A stretch of DNA of 64,000 nt from Arthrobacter sp. NIO-1057. Its GTDB lineage: Bacteria; Actinomycetota; Actinomycetes; Actinomycetales; Micrococcaceae. The stretch is taken from positions 1 through 64,000 of the forward strand of contig NZ_FMAT01000002.1 in the NCBI RefSeq assembly GCF_900094805.1. The letters run 5' to 3'. The position numbers and the translations under genes are program-made. Positions 46,230 through 55,867 of this stretch are shown here, one piece after another; the stretch's first letter is position 1; each line of letters opens with the position of its first letter. The notes beneath the pieces were generated by a model. That model was not told the origin of the DNA and did no database searches. It saw only the letters and a program-made list of their open reading frames with translations.

Positions 46230-47883
46230 GAATGTTGAACGTCTCCAACTCTGCAGCGAGGGAATCTCGTACCTTCACGATCATCCGCGTGCCATTTTCT
46301 AGGTGTTCGCTTTCCAAGATTTCGGACTCACTCTGGTGCAACTTAGCAATCAGATCCCCACGCTCGTAAGGAATAAGAACTTCAAGCTGGATACCGGGAC
46401 GCGGGATTGAGGTGCTGATCTTTTCTAGGAGCTGGTCAATGCCCTCGCCGGTGTGAGCCGAAACAACCGAAGTATTCGATTCACGGTTTCTGATTCGTTC
46501 AATAACGAATGGATCAGCAACATCAGCCTTATTTAGGACGATGATTTCCGGAATATTCAACGCATCAACTTCTCCGAGGACCGTACGAACAGCCTGAATC
46601 TGTCCTTCTGGGTCCGGGTGAGAAGCATCAACGACATGCAAGATCAGATCTGAATCCGCGATTTCTTCCAAAGTCGAACGGAAGGCCTCGACCAACTGTG
46701 TGGGCAGGTTCGATACGAAGCCCACAGTATCGGCCAGTGTGTAAGTCAGTCCGTCTTCGGTCGCTGACTGGCGTACGGTCGGATCCAAGGTGGCGAACAG
46801 CGCGTTCTCAACCAGCACGCCGGCGTTAGTCAGGCGATTGAGCAACGAAGACTTTCCAGCGTTGGTGTACCCAGCGATTGCTACTGCCGGCACTTCATTG
46901 CGCTTTCGGTTCGCTCGTTTGGCTTCACGTGCAGGCTTCATCGCTTTGATCTCGCGGCGGAGTTTCGCCATGCGGTCACGAATTCGACGACGGTCCATTT
47001 CGATCTTGGTTTCACCGGGACCACGTGAGCCGATACCGCCACCGGCCGCACCTACACGACCACCAGCCTGACGCGACATGGATTCGCCCCAACCGCGCAG
47101 ACGCGGCAAGAGGTATTCCAGTTGGGCCAATTCGACCTGTGCTTTACCTTCTCGGGACTTCGCGTGTTGGGCAAAGATGTCCAAGATCAGGCTCGTGCGG
47201 TCAATAACCTTGACCTTCACGATATCTTCGAGCGCACGGCGCTGCGAAGGAGCCAGTTCGGCGTCAACCACCACGGTATCGGCACCGGTGGATGCCACGA
47301 TCCCGCGCAGTTCCTCAGCCTTGCCTGAGCCGAGGAACGTCGAAGGATCCGGCTTATTGCGTCGTTGGACGACCCCGTCCAAAACTTCGGAACCTGCGGT
47401 CTCAGCTAGAGCCGCAAGTTCACGTAAGGAATTTTCGGCGTCGTTGACGGTTCCCTCGCTCCAAATACCGGCCAAAACAACTCGCTCAAGGCGAAGCTGG
47501 CGATACTCGACTTCGGTAACATCTTCGAGCTCAGTGGACAGGCCAGCTACACGGCGCAAAGCGCGACGCTCAGCGAGGTCGTCTTGGTCCCCGTCATATT
47601 GGCTTAAGCCTGACGAAAAGCGATTGAGCGCAGTGGCCTGTCCGGAGAAGATTGAGTTTTCTTCTTCGCCGAAGTGTTGGACTTGTGGGCTCTGGGCATC
47701 GTCGGCTTCGAGGATCCGGTCGATGGCGGCCTGGATCTGGGCATCATCCATTGATGCCGAATCGTGCTCGTGTGACTCGGAGTTAGTCATGGTCTCCTTA
47801 GAAGTACTTCGCATTCCAGAATAGTGCGGGTGATCCCCACTTCGCGACGTGGCGCGTGAGGATTCAGTCGGTTCATTAAACAT
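46222..47883 (-). CDS. hflX: GTPase HflX
   Basis: Ribosome-associated GTPase that splits stalled ribosomes. The HflX N-terminal domain carries RRNKPDPSTFLGSGKAEEL, then the glycine-rich GGRVGAAGGGIGSRGPGE linker and a coiled coil, then the G domain: G1 GYTNAGKSS, G3 DTVGFV and G4 LNKAD. Length is 553 residues from the ATG with AAAAGGA 6 nt upstream. A second ATG at 47790 (MTNSESHEHD) with AAGGAG 3 nt upstream is the alternative. The acidic N-terminus is variable in the family. dinG follows in the same transcript. Confidence 0.93.
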   Translation of the reverse strand: MFNEPTESSRATSRSGDHPHYSGMRSTSKETMTNSESHEHDSASMDDAQIQAAIDRILEADDAQSPQVQHFGEEENSIFSGQATALNRFSSGLSQYDGDQDDLAERRALRRVAGLSTELEDVTEVEYRQLRLERVVLAGIWSEGTVNDAENSLRELAALAETAGSEVLDGVVQRRNKPDPSTFLGSGKAEELRGIVASTGADTVVVDAELAPSQRRALEDIVKVKVIDRTSLILDIFAQHAKSREGKAQVELAQLEYLLPRLRGWGESMSRQAGGRVGAAGGGIGSRGPGETKIEMDRRRIRDRMAKLRREIKAMKPAREAKRANRKRNEVPAVAIAGYTNAGKSSLLNRLTNAGVLVENALFATLDPTVRQSATEDGLTYTLADTVGFVSNLPTQLVEAFRSTLEEIADSDLILHVVDASHPDPEGQIQAVRTVLGEVDALNIPEIIVLNKADVADPFVIERIRNRESNTSVVSAHTGEGIDQLLEKISTSIPRPGIQLEVLIPYERGDLIAKLHQSESEILESEHLENGTRMIVKVRDSLAAELETFNIHG

Positions 47884-48209
47884 TCGCGGTCCTTTTCAGA
47901 GCGCTCGAAACATTAGTGAGGCAGGTGAATGCGCGGTTACCAAGGAGCAAAGGCGAATGGCAGGTGTGTGATACACAACGTGCGGAAAACAAAAAATGAC
48001 TTCGCTGCCTGCTGATTTCAATATCCGCGCGCTCGAAACGCACGCGTGGATATATCTGATCGCGGGGTAACCACTGCGGTTACGTATTAGACGAAAACGA
48101 AAGTCATAGGGAAAACTCTACCAGTCATTGATCCGGTTGCCTATATAGCTTTGCTCACGTTGATTGCGCTGGTCTTTGGCCTCGGGATACACAAGGATAA
48201 ACTTTGGCT
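47884..48209. other. Intergenic region between divergent hflX and the methyltransferase gene
   Basis: About 325 bp without a credible gene. It holds the hflX ribosome binding site at the left and the TAAACT -10 box of the methyltransferase gene at the right. I see a short GTAAC/GTTAC inverted repeat near 48070 but no RNA gene or larger repeat. Confidence 0.6.
48198..48203 (+). promoter_or_regulatory. -10 box for the methyltransferase gene (leaderless)
   Basis: TAAACT, 6 nt before the ATG at 48210. Confidence 0.5.
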
Positions 48210-48815
48210 ATGACCTCGGATCACTACTTCACGGCCACCCCTGCCTCCGCAGATGAGCGACGCACCATTGAAGTCGAACTCAACGGCAAGGTGCGCAAGG
48301 TTCAAACCGCCGCAGGCATCTTCTCGCCTGCTGGTTTAGATAAGGGCACCGCAGTGTTGTTGCAGTACGTTCCAGCGCCCCGCGGCCGCGTACTGGACAT
48401 CGGTTGCGGCTGGGGACCTATCACGCTGACCGCTGCTGCACAGTCACCGGAATCTACCGTGTATGGCGTAGACGTTAACGAGCGTTCGATTGAACTAACA
48501 CGACTAAACGCGCAAAAGTTGTCATTGAGCAACGTGGTGGTCGGAACCCCTGAAGCCGTGGATCCGACGCTTGAGTTCGATACGATCTGGTCCAACCCAC
48601 CGATCCGCATCGGAAAAGAAGCACTACACGAATTGCTGATGCTCTGGCTACCGCGTTTGGCTGCTGGTGGAGATGCTTGGTTAGTTGTACAAAAGAATCT
48701 GGGAAGTGATTCTCTGCAAAAGTGGCTCATCGAGCAGCTTCCTGCCACCTGGTCGGTCACCCGCGAAGCCACAGCCAAAGCCTTCCGAGTATTAAAAGTT
48801 TCCCGTCCCGCTTAG
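48210..48815 (+). CDS. RsmC-like class I SAM methyltransferase
   Basis: 201 residues with the SAM-binding motif I VLDIGCGWGPITLTAAAQ (about residues 60-78), the acidic loop GVDVNERSIELTRLNA and the catalytic WSNPPIR motif of N2-guanine RNA methyltransferases. Short single-domain members like this one are usually labelled 16S rRNA methyltransferase or RsmC-like. The target is not established. The N-terminal HYFTATPAS is typical. The ATG at 48210 is preferred over a TTG two codons earlier. Confidence 0.82.
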   Translation: MTSDHYFTATPASADERRTIEVELNGKVRKVQTAAGIFSPAGLDKGTAVLLQYVPAPRGRVLDIGCGWGPITLTAAAQSPESTVYGVDVNERSIELTRLNAQKLSLSNVVVGTPEAVDPTLEFDTIWSNPPIRIGKEALHELLMLWLPRLAAGGDAWLVVQKNLGSDSLQKWLIEQLPATWSVTREATAKAFRVLKVSRPA

Positions 48816-48832
48816 GACAACCATTAAAAAAT

Positions 48833-48867
48833 TGCAGGCATCTTGTTCATTGAACAAGATGCCTGCA
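48833..48867. terminator. Bidirectional terminator between the methyltransferase gene and dapF
   Basis: Perfect 16-bp stem TGCAGGCATCTTGTTC and its complement with a 3-nt loop. A T-run follows on the plus strand (GTTTTT) and on the minus strand (ATTTTTT). It serves both convergent genes. Confidence 0.92.
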
Positions 48868-48883
48868 GTTTTTGCGCTGTCGA

Positions 48884-49819
48884 CTACTTAGCGCCGATTA
48901 CTCCTCGTGCAACCAATTCGGCTGGCCCTGAGAGAATCGTGTCCTCGCCACCTGCTTCGTTGGCACGGAATTCAACCCCGACAACACCACCAGGCACCGT
49001 CACGGCCCACTGATTGATAAGCGCTGTACCACGAGCCCAGTATCGTACTGCGGCGGCGGCTGCGCAGGCCCCGGTCCCGCACGACAGCGTCTCCCCTACC
49101 CCGCGTTCGTGAACGCGCATCTTTACCTGAGCTACGCCGTCTTCTTCAATCAGGGGCTCGTTGGGAACAACAAACTCCACGTTGGTGCCATGCTCAGGCT
49201 TTGGAGCAACTTCTGGTTCTTCAAACAGATCAAGAGCATCGAGCATGCCACCATCTGGAAGGGCCACGACCGTATGCGGGTTGCCCATAGTGATGCTCAA
49301 GGCCGGTAGAGCTTGGTCCCATCCACGAGGCTTAACCAGCGAATCAATGGAATCTGCTTCAGCTTTATCTTCAAAGATCAGTCCCCACGGACCAAGATTC
49401 ACCGCGTAGCCGTCGGCGATCCTGGTGATCCTCTTGATCCCAGCACGGCTGCCAATGTAGAAGCTTTGACCGACAAGAAGATCTATCAAGCCTTCAGCAA
49501 TCAGGAAGTGGGCGAAGGCACGCACGCCATTTCCACACATCTCTGCAATTGACCCGTCGGAATTTCGATAATCCATAAACCAGTAAGCGTCAGGATTTTG
49601 ATCTACTTGTTGCTCGTATCCCGGCATCTTCGATGTGGGAACTGCGCGGATCATCCCGTCTCCGCCGATACCAAAACGTCGATGGCACAGCGCGGCAACC
49701 TGCTCGGCACTGAGATCAATTTCTGCGTTCGGATCAGCGATTAAAACAAAGTCATTACCCGTGGCGTGCCCCTTGGCGAAGGACTGCCCCGCCAATTGAC
49801 CTAGTTCAGTGCTGTACAT
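48884..49819 (-). CDS. dapF: Diaminopimelate epimerase
   Basis: 311 residues. Interconverts LL- and meso-diaminopimelate for lysine and peptidoglycan synthesis. The two active-site cysteines are in the segments ending AEMCGNGVRAFAH and ETLSCGTGACAAA, each at the start of one of the two mirrored halves. The N-terminal KGHATGNDFVLI is diagnostic. TAGGAGC lies 5 nt before the ATG. It follows miaB-miaA, 26 bp after miaA. Confidence 0.95.
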   Translation of the reverse strand: MYSTELGQLAGQSFAKGHATGNDFVLIADPNAEIDLSAEQVAALCHRRFGIGGDGMIRAVPTSKMPGYEQQVDQNPDAYWFMDYRNSDGSIAEMCGNGVRAFAHFLIAEGLIDLLVGQSFYIGSRAGIKRITRIADGYAVNLGPWGLIFEDKAEADSIDSLVKPRGWDQALPALSITMGNPHTVVALPDGGMLDALDLFEEPEVAPKPEHGTNVEFVVPNEPLIEEDGVAQVKMRVHERGVGETLSCGTGACAAAAAVRYWARGTALINQWAVTVPGGVVGVEFRANEAGGEDTILSGPAELVARGVIGAK

Positions 49820-49845
49820 CGATGCTCCTAGCGTATTGGTGCGTC

Positions 49846-50754
49846 TTATGACTTGCCGACAAGGGAGAGAGCCTTGCCAATAAGATTCGGCTCGGTGGGG
49901 TTCAGCCAGCTGACCCGGGGGTCAGCATTGAACCAAGTAATCTGTCGTCGAGCAAATTTTCTGGTGGCAATTACCGTCTGATCAATGGCTTCAGCCCGAG
50001 TGATCTTGCCGTCAAGATAATCGGTGTATTGCTGGTAGCCGATCGCGCGCGAAGATGTCTTCCCCTCGCGTAATCCTTGCTCCAAGAGTCCAGCAACTTC
50101 GGCAGCCAATCCCATGGCGTCCATTTTCTGCACACGAGTTTCTAGTGCCTCATGTAACGCTGTACGATCGTAGTTTAGTCCGATTTGAAGCGCCGGGGCC
50201 ACGTACTCTCGATGTGGCATGTAGGAGCTAAACGGACGCTGCGAGATCTCGTAGACTTCCATTGCCCTGATAGCCCGTCGCAGATCTAGGTTACGTTCAG
50301 CCGACACCGGATCCACACTGGCCAATCGACGACGTAAATCACCATCGCCATGTTCCTGGACTTCTGCTTCCAGTCGTTTTCTGACGTCTGGATCCGTGGG
50401 CGGGAAATCGATCACGTCGAGGGCTGCTCGGACATAAAGCCCAGAGCCTCCCACCATCACCGGGACCTTACCGCGAGCACGAATCCGCGAGAACTGTTCG
50501 CGGGCCTGCTCTTGGAATGCGGCCACCGATGCTTCTTCGGTGATGGATAAGGTATCCAACAAGTGATGTTCGATTCCACCACGTTCAGATACCGGCAATT
50601 TTGCCGTCCCGATATCCATTCCGCGATAGAACTGCAAAGCATCAGAATTGACGATTTCACCGCCCAGCTCTTGGGCTAGGGCAATCGCCAAATCTGATTT
50701 GCCGGTACCGGTAGGTCCAACGATTGCGATCACCGGCAAATTAGTTTCGGTCAT
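49846..50754 (-). CDS. miaA: tRNA dimethylallyltransferase
   Basis: 302 residues from the ATG giving MTETNLPVIA. Adds a dimethylallyl group to A37 of tRNAs reading UNN codons. P-loop IVGPTGTGKSDLA, the substrate motifs VNSDALQFYRGMDIGTAK and MVGGSGLYVRAALD, and the QITWF tail are present. The frame is open further upstream inside miaB, but the ATG 4 nt after the miaB stop fits the family N-terminus. There is no clear ribosome binding site, so it is probably translated by coupling. It works directly before MiaB in the ms2i6A37 pathway. Confidence 0.95.
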   Translation of the reverse strand: MTETNLPVIAIVGPTGTGKSDLAIALAQELGGEIVNSDALQFYRGMDIGTAKLPVSERGGIEHHLLDTLSITEEASVAAFQEQAREQFSRIRARGKVPVMVGGSGLYVRAALDVIDFPPTDPDVRKRLEAEVQEHGDGDLRRRLASVDPVSAERNLDLRRAIRAMEVYEISQRPFSSYMPHREYVAPALQIGLNYDRTALHEALETRVQKMDAMGLAAEVAGLLEQGLREGKTSSRAIGYQQYTDYLDGKITRAEAIDQTVIATRKFARRQITWFNADPRVSWLNPTEPNLIGKALSLVGKS

Positions 50755-50758
50755 CGGG

Positions 50759-52288
50759 TTAGCTACGAACCTTGAGTGTTGGCATACCCAGACTTGTGCG
50801 GCCCGGCGAACTCGACGTTCCAGGAGTCGGTACGCTGCAGCTTTCTGCTTGGGAGCGATCCCATGCGTCACCTGCCCGCGAACGACGCAACGAGTATTGT
50901 TCGAGCTCTGGATCAGAAATCAGGTGGAACGCTGCGACCTCGGTAATCGGCAGGGTCACCAGATCGCCGGGGCGTGGCACTTCAGCTGTCGGTGGCACCG
51001 AGAAGTGCACGAGGCGTTGGTCCTGGGCACGGCCAGCAAGTCGGTGAGTTTCCTCAGCTTTGCGACCTGATTGCTCGGTCACCATTACCTCAACGGTTCG
51101 GCCCAGCTGTTTAGCGTTTTCTTCCTTGGCAATGCGATCTTGAAGCGCGGTCAAACGCTCGTAGCGTTCTTGAACGACTGCCTTGGGCAGCTGGTCGTCT
51201 AGGGTAGCTGCCGGTGTGCCCGGGCGCTTCGAGTATTGGAAGGTGAAGGCCGAGGAAAAGCGCGAAGCTTCTACGACATCCAAAGTTGCTTGGAAATCTT
51301 CTTCGGTTTCTCCCGGGAACCCGACAATGATGTCGGTGGTAATCGCAGCGTGTGGAATGCGTTCGCGGACCTTATCGAGGATGCCAAGGAATTTCTTGGA
51401 ACGGTAGGAGCGACGCATGTCTTTGAGGACCCTGTCGGATCCAGACTGTAGTGGCATGTGCAGCTGTGGCATCACGTTTGGTGTTTCAGCCATGGCTTCG
51501 ATGACATCATCGGTGAACGCAGCCGGGTGCGGGCTGGTAAAGCGAACGCGTTCGAGCCCTTCAATTTCGCCACAAGCACGCAGAAGCTTGCCGAAGGCCA
51601 ATCGATCTCCGAATTCGACACCGTATGAGTTAACATTTTGGCCCAGCAAGGTGACCTCAATGGCGCCGTCATCTACCAGCGCTTGGATTTCAGCCAGGAT
51701 TTCACCGGGCCTACGGTCACGTTCTTTACCGCGTAGTGACGGAACGATGCAGAAAGTACAGGTGTTGTTGCAGCCAACGGAGATCGAGACCCATCCGGCG
51801 TAGACGGACTCACGGCGGGTGGGCAATGTCGATGGGAAGACATCGAGGGATTCTAAGATCTCGAGTTCTGCCTGCTTGTTGTGCTCCGAACGGGCCAGCA
51901 GGGTAGGCAACGATCCAATGTTGTGGGTACCGAAGACGACATCGACCCATGGGGCCTTCTTCAAAATGGTGTCTCGGTCCTTTTGAGCCAAGCAACCGCC
52001 GACGGCAATCTGCATGTTAGGGCGTTCTGCCTTAATAGCCTTGAGAATGCCTAGGTTTCCGTAAAGCTTGTTGTCCGCGTTTTCGCGCACTGCACAAGTA
52101 TTGAACACGACGACGTCGGCGACCTCGTCCTTGAGATCTTCAGGCTTGCGGTTTAAACCAGCGTCTTCCAAAAGACCTGAAAGTCGTTCGGAATCATGGA
52201 CATTCATTTGGCAACCGAAAGTACGCACCTCGTAGGTACGTGAGGTTTCTTCAGTGTCCGGGTTGCTCACGATATGTTGCTCAGTCAC
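50759..52288 (-). CDS. miaB: tRNA-2-methylthio-N6-dimethylallyladenosine synthase
   Basis: 509-residue radical-SAM methylthiotransferase acting on the MiaA product. The UPF0004 domain carries [13 protein letters not shown] and two further cysteines ([14 protein letters not shown]). The radical-SAM cluster motif is [14 protein letters not shown], and a TRAM domain follows near residue 400. The C-terminus is extended by about 50 residues. GTG start without a usable ribosome binding site. A TAATCT box lies 6 nt upstream, so the mRNA is likely leaderless. Confidence 0.95.
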   Translation of the reverse strand: MTEQHIVSNPDTEETSRTYEVRTFGCQMNVHDSERLSGLLEDAGLNRKPEDLKDEVADVVVFNTCAVRENADNKLYGNLGILKAIKAERPNMQIAVGGCLAQKDRDTILKKAPWVDVVFGTHNIGSLPTLLARSEHNKQAELEILESLDVFPSTLPTRRESVYAGWVSISVGCNNTCTFCIVPSLRGKERDRRPGEILAEIQALVDDGAIEVTLLGQNVNSYGVEFGDRLAFGKLLRACGEIEGLERVRFTSPHPAAFTDDVIEAMAETPNVMPQLHMPLQSGSDRVLKDMRRSYRSKKFLGILDKVRERIPHAAITTDIIVGFPGETEEDFQATLDVVEASRFSSAFTFQYSKRPGTPAATLDDQLPKAVVQERYERLTALQDRIAKEENAKQLGRTVEVMVTEQSGRKAEETHRLAGRAQDQRLVHFSVPPTAEVPRPGDLVTLPITEVAAFHLISDPELEQYSLRRSRAGDAWDRSQAESCSVPTPGTSSSPGRTSLGMPTLKVRS

Positions 52289-52294
52289 CCTTCA

Positions 52295-52300
52295 AGATTA
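52295..52300 (-). promoter_or_regulatory. -10 box for miaB (leaderless, GTG start)
   Basis: TAATCT on the minus strand, 6 nt before the GTG. Confidence 0.45.
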
Positions 52301-52466
52301 CCGAAGTTTCGATACAGCTGAAATGTAGGTGAACCTAGGGAACATGGTCTGTCGCTTGAGCTTCAGCCTGAAGAAACATCGGAGCAACGGCACAGAGGTT
52401 ACCGATAGGATCATGTAGCTTCATCCACTGACTACTCTTAAACCCACAAACAGGACGATAAATCAC

Positions 52467-52763
52467 TTGCCCAATAATCAGCCATCAGAAAGTTCAAAGC
52501 CACGTCCATCGAGGATGTCACGCGGGATGAAGACTTTCCATTGGTGGATGGCATCGCTCACCGCACTGTTCGTCATTGGGATTCCGGTCATTATCGGCGT
52601 GATTCCGCCAATAGATGACAAGACTGATGATCTTTTGTTCCAGATCGGGTTGATCTCGGTGTTGTTGGGAGTTTCTATGATCATTGTCTGGGTGTGCACA
52701 GCAGTAGAAGACTGGTTTTCCCGTTGGAGCAGTGGCGCACCTATTCGGCACAACAAGCGCTAG
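52467..52763 (+). CDS. Small two-helix membrane protein, function unknown
   Basis: 98 residues. A polar N-terminus (SSKPRPSRMSRGMK) is followed by two membrane helices (about 27-48 and 58-80) and a short basic tail. The start may be the TTG at 52467 (AGGA 11 nt upstream) or an ATG at 52515. It lies on the strand opposite to miaB and recX, tail to tail with recX. I recognise no named family. Confidence 0.6.
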   Translation: MPNNQPSESSKPRPSRMSRGMKTFHWWMASLTALFVIGIPVIIGVIPPIDDKTDDLLFQIGLISVLLGVSMIIVWVCTAVEDWFSRWSSGAPIRHNKR

Positions 52764-52765
52764 CA

Positions 52766-53626
52766 CTAAGCCCCAAATCGGTCATTCCATTCTTCGCGGG
52801 CAACTTTGAACGCCATTGACCCGTTATAGCCCTTGCGGCCCAACATGCCAACGAGTCGACGCAAGGCCCTGTCCCGGTCAACTCCCATGGATTCCGGGCG
52901 AAGTTTTACACGGACTAGCTCTCTGGCGCGTTGTTCTTCTGCTTCATCGTCAATCTGCTCTAAGGCTTCAGCGACGAGTTCATCGTCAATGCCTTTGGAA
53001 CGTAGTTCATGTTTGATGGCGCCACGAGCCAGCCCCTTTGAACGGGCTCGAGCGACAGTCCAGGACTTAGCGAAGCGTTCGTCGTCCACGAGATTAATCT
53101 CGGCGTACCGCTCGATAACTTCCTCAGCAATATCCTCCGGACATTCCTTTTCAATCAGCTTGTCTTTGAGCTGCTTTGCCGTTTTGTCACTGGCAGTGAG
53201 CTGACGGAGCAAGATTCCACGTGCTTTCTCATGCCATTGATCATCCGTGAGTTCTTCTGGCGCCCCCGACTCACGCGCGACTTTACGAGCTTCCCGTGCC
53301 TCACGCCGCTCCTTTTTCGTCGGTGCCGGCGGTGGTGGTGTGGCCTCAATGCGCGCCATGGCGGCACGCAATTCTTCAACACTCTGGGGTTGTTTACTTT
53401 TACGTGAAACCGGAATGATGATCGGTTGGCGTCCTCGTTCGGGACGGTCCGATTCTAAAGAGCTGCCGACATTTTCATCCGCATCGGCCCTTGTTTCCGT
53501 CGGATCTGGCTTTGCCCAATCCGGCATGTCATCAAGGTCCCCTTGAAACTCTTGTGAAACGGACGTAGCGTCCGACCCGGTATTGTATCCGGGTCGGACG
53601 CTACGTCGTTTGAAGTTTGAAGACAC
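52766..53626 (-). CDS. recX: RecX regulatory protein
   Basis: 286 residues. The C-terminal 160 residues form the RecX three-helix repeats (ARGILLRQLTASDKTAKQLKDKLIEKECPE, YAEINLVDDERFAKSWTVARA, GLARGAIKHELRSKGI). The first 120 residues are a charged, proline-rich extension common in actinobacterial RecX. It inhibits RecA filaments. The GTG start overlaps the recA stop by 1 nt, so recA and recX are translationally coupled. Confidence 0.93.
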   Translation of the reverse strand: MSSNFKRRSVRPGYNTGSDATSVSQEFQGDLDDMPDWAKPDPTETRADADENVGSSLESDRPERGRQPIIIPVSRKSKQPQSVEELRAAMARIEATPPPPAPTKKERREAREARKVARESGAPEELTDDQWHEKARGILLRQLTASDKTAKQLKDKLIEKECPEDIAEEVIERYAEINLVDDERFAKSWTVARARSKGLARGAIKHELRSKGIDDELVAEALEQIDDEAEEQRARELVRVKLRPESMGVDRDRALRRLVGMLGRKGYNGSMAFKVAREEWNDRFGA

Positions 53627-54678
53627 TACTTGTCGCCCTCGACAACTCGCAGTTCTGTCTCGTCTTCTTCAACTTCGTCCTTTGGTAGGACGCCGAGCTT
53701 CTGCAAGATCTGGCGCTCAAGCTCGTCGGCCAGATCTGGGTTATCACGAAGGAATCGACGGGCATTTTCTTTACCCTGGCCCAGCTGATCACCATCGTAA
53801 GTGAACCAAGCACCGGACTTCTTGACCAAGTTGTGCTCAACACCCATATCGATCAAGGAACCTTCACGGGAGATTCCGTGGCCGTACAGGATGTCGAATT
53901 CAGCCTGCTTGAAGGGAGGAGCCATCTTGTTCTTGACGACCTTGCAACGGGTACGGTTACCGACCGGGTTGGTTCCCTCCTTCAAAGTCTCGATACGGCG
54001 GATATCGATACGAACCGAGGCATAGAACTTCAGTGCTTTACCACCGGTGGTGGTTTCAGGACTGCCGAAGAAGACACCGATCTTCTCACGCAGCTGGTTG
54101 ATGAAGATGGCCGTAGTCTTGGAAGCCGACAAACGTCCGGTAATCTTTCGCAGAGCCTGCGACATCAGACGAGCTTGCAGGCCGACGTGGCTGTCGCCCA
54201 TTTCGCCTTCAATTTCGGCACGTGGTACCAGTGCTGCCACGGAGTCAATGACGATGATGTCCAACGCACCGGAGCCTACGAGCATGTCCATGATCTCCAG
54301 AGCCTGCTCACCAGTATCTGGCTGCGAGACGAGAAGAGCATCGGTATCTACACCAAGCTTCTTCGCGTATTCAGGATCCAAAGCGTGCTCGGCGTCAATG
54401 AATGCTGCAACGCCACCAGCCTTCTGTGCGCTGGCAACAGCATGCAGTGCGACAGTGGTCTTACCCGAGGATTCTGGACCATAGATTTCCACGACACGTC
54501 CGCGTGGCAGTCCGCCAATTCCCAGAGCGACGTCCAATGCGACCGAACCAGTAGGAATGACTTCAATGGGTGCACGAGTTTCATCACCCAGGCGCATAAC
54601 CGAGCCCTTGCCATAGGCCTTGTCAATTTGGCCGAGGACAGCCTCTAGTGCTTTTTCTCGATCATTATTTGCTGCCAT
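53626..54678 (-). CDS. recA: RecA recombinase
   Basis: 350-residue DNA strand-exchange ATPase and LexA co-protease. Walker A is GPESSGKTT (about residues 66-74), and [16 protein letters not shown] and the L2 loop [27 protein letters not shown] are intact. The ribosome binding site AAAGGTGA precedes the ATG. The SOS box and promoter lie about 170 bp upstream, leaving a leader of roughly 160 nt in which I see no named element. Confidence 0.98.
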   Translation of the reverse strand: MAANNDREKALEAVLGQIDKAYGKGSVMRLGDETRAPIEVIPTGSVALDVALGIGGLPRGRVVEIYGPESSGKTTVALHAVASAQKAGGVAAFIDAEHALDPEYAKKLGVDTDALLVSQPDTGEQALEIMDMLVGSGALDIIVIDSVAALVPRAEIEGEMGDSHVGLQARLMSQALRKITGRLSASKTTAIFINQLREKIGVFFGSPETTTGGKALKFYASVRIDIRRIETLKEGTNPVGNRTRCKVVKNKMAPPFKQAEFDILYGHGISREGSLIDMGVEHNLVKKSGAWFTYDGDQLGQGKENARRFLRDNPDLADELERQILQKLGVLPKDEVEEDETELRVVEGDK

Positions 54679-54844
54679 GGTTCACCTTTTGCTCGTGCAA
54701 GTCGGTAATGACTTGCTCATGATTTATGTCCTGCTGTAGACAGTATGCTCGCCCACCGACACTTTGGACCCTGATAGCCCGCCAGTGTGGACATTCTCAG
54801 TGCTTAAGTTTTTTAGTGCAGTTTCCTGCGACGTTTCTAGAATA

Positions 54845-54874
54845 ATCATATCCGAACAGATGTTCGAAATCCAA
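54845..54874 (-). promoter_or_regulatory. recA promoter with embedded SOS box
   Basis: On the minus strand TTGGAT (54869-54874) and TATGAT (54845-54850) are 18 bp apart. The LexA site TCGAAC-ATCT-GTTCGG (54852-54867) fills the spacer, an ideal position for repression. Confidence 0.8.
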
Positions 54875-54920
54875 CACGCCGTTTCCTAAGTATCGAAAAT
54901 ACAGACTTCGAATTCGCCGT

Positions 54921-55145
54921 TCAGGAATCCTTGGGTTCAATATCCACGCCAAGCCAACGCTCAACGGGAACATCCTGGGCACGGCACAGGGCCTCCCAGA
55001 TTTGCTTGGGTTTAATGCCCTTTTTCAGGGCTTCGGAAGGTGTGAGGCTATCAAGCTCGGTCAATGCCATTGAGTCAGCAAGAACATGAGAATATCTTGC
55101 CCCGAACTCAGCCTCCATATTGCGCCAAAAATCGCTGATTTTCAC
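54921..55145 (-). CDS. DUF3046 protein
   Basis: 74 residues with the DUF3046 pattern: RNMEAEFGARYSHVLADSMAL, then LDSLTPSEALKKGIKPKQIWEALC and VPVERWLG. A small cytoplasmic protein conserved in actinobacteria between clgR and recA, function unknown. GTG start with GGAGA 8 nt upstream. The recA SOS promoter lies 45 bp after its stop. Confidence 0.85.
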   Translation of the reverse strand: MKISDFWRNMEAEFGARYSHVLADSMALTELDSLTPSEALKKGIKPKQIWEALCRAQDVPVERWLGVDIEPKDS

Positions 55146-55169
55146 CTAATCATTCTCCCATGACATAGG

Positions 55170-55202
55170 CAAGGAGCCCACGCATTAAGCGTGGACTCCT
55201 TG
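55170..55202 (-). terminator. Terminator after clgR
   Basis: 14-bp arms CAAGGAGCCCACGC/GCGTGGACTCCTTG with one mismatch and a 5-nt loop, between clgR and the DUF3046 gene. Confidence 0.7.
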
Positions 55203-55258
55203 AGCGGCTCCGGAAAACTCGATTACTGAGTAGCGGACACCAAAAGATTTTTTTGAAA

Positions 55259-55579
55259 TTAGACGGAAGCCAGTGGCTTACCGGTGGCCTTGTCAGCGAA
55301 TTCGTTAGCCATGTCCGTAGGCACGGTATCAGGGATGGCGATACCTTCTGCCAGAGCTACGCGTTCGGATACCTCACGAAGCATTAGGGACAGTGGAATT
55401 TCCAGCGCCACGCAGATCGAGGAAAGCAACTCTGAAGATGCTTCTTTCTGACCGCGTTCAACTTCGGAAAGATATCCGAGGGAAACTCGGGCACTATGTG
55501 AAACCTCGCGAAGTGTGCGTCCCTGGCGCTGACGGACGTCACGCAGAACATCGCCGATTTCATGACGGAGTACTACCAT
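55259..55579 (-). CDS. clgR: ClgR-type XRE transcriptional regulator
   Basis: 106 residues beginning [26 protein letters not shown]. The helix-turn-helix (about 13-66) includes [20 protein letters not shown], the ClgR recognition helix. ClgR activates clp protease and other stress genes in actinobacteria. The C-terminal tail ends in Ala-Ser-Val, which fits control of its own level by Clp proteolysis, as is known for ClgR with a C-terminal hydrophobic tag. AGGAGG lies 7 nt before this ATG, which decides the start against a longer open frame upstream. Confidence 0.9.
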   Translation of the reverse strand: MVVLRHEIGDVLRDVRQRQGRTLREVSHSARVSLGYLSEVERGQKEASSELLSSICVALEIPLSLMLREVSERVALAEGIAIPDTVPTDMANEFADKATGKPLASV

Positions 55580-55867
55580 TTTGTGCTCCTCCTTCTCGGG
55601 CTGGACCGTATGGGCTTCTCCCATATCGCGCCAACGGACAACACCATTGACAGTAACGGGTTGCTTGACCATAAATTTAGCCTTTGCTCCTAGGTCCATC
55701 TCGAAGATCTGTTTAATACGGGGGCCAACCTTGCGACCCTGTAATTCGTACAACGGTGGGTCATACGATTTTGTTCCCCGATCTTCAGCCTAATCTGAAA
55801 AATGCGATACATGCCACATAAAGATCGATTTTTGCGTAATGTCTCGGGAGAAATAGTCTTACGCGTC

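Noticed and set aside
54797-54982. Short open frame in the recA leader
   Set aside because: It crosses the SOS promoter, has no ribosome binding site and overlaps the DUF3046 gene.
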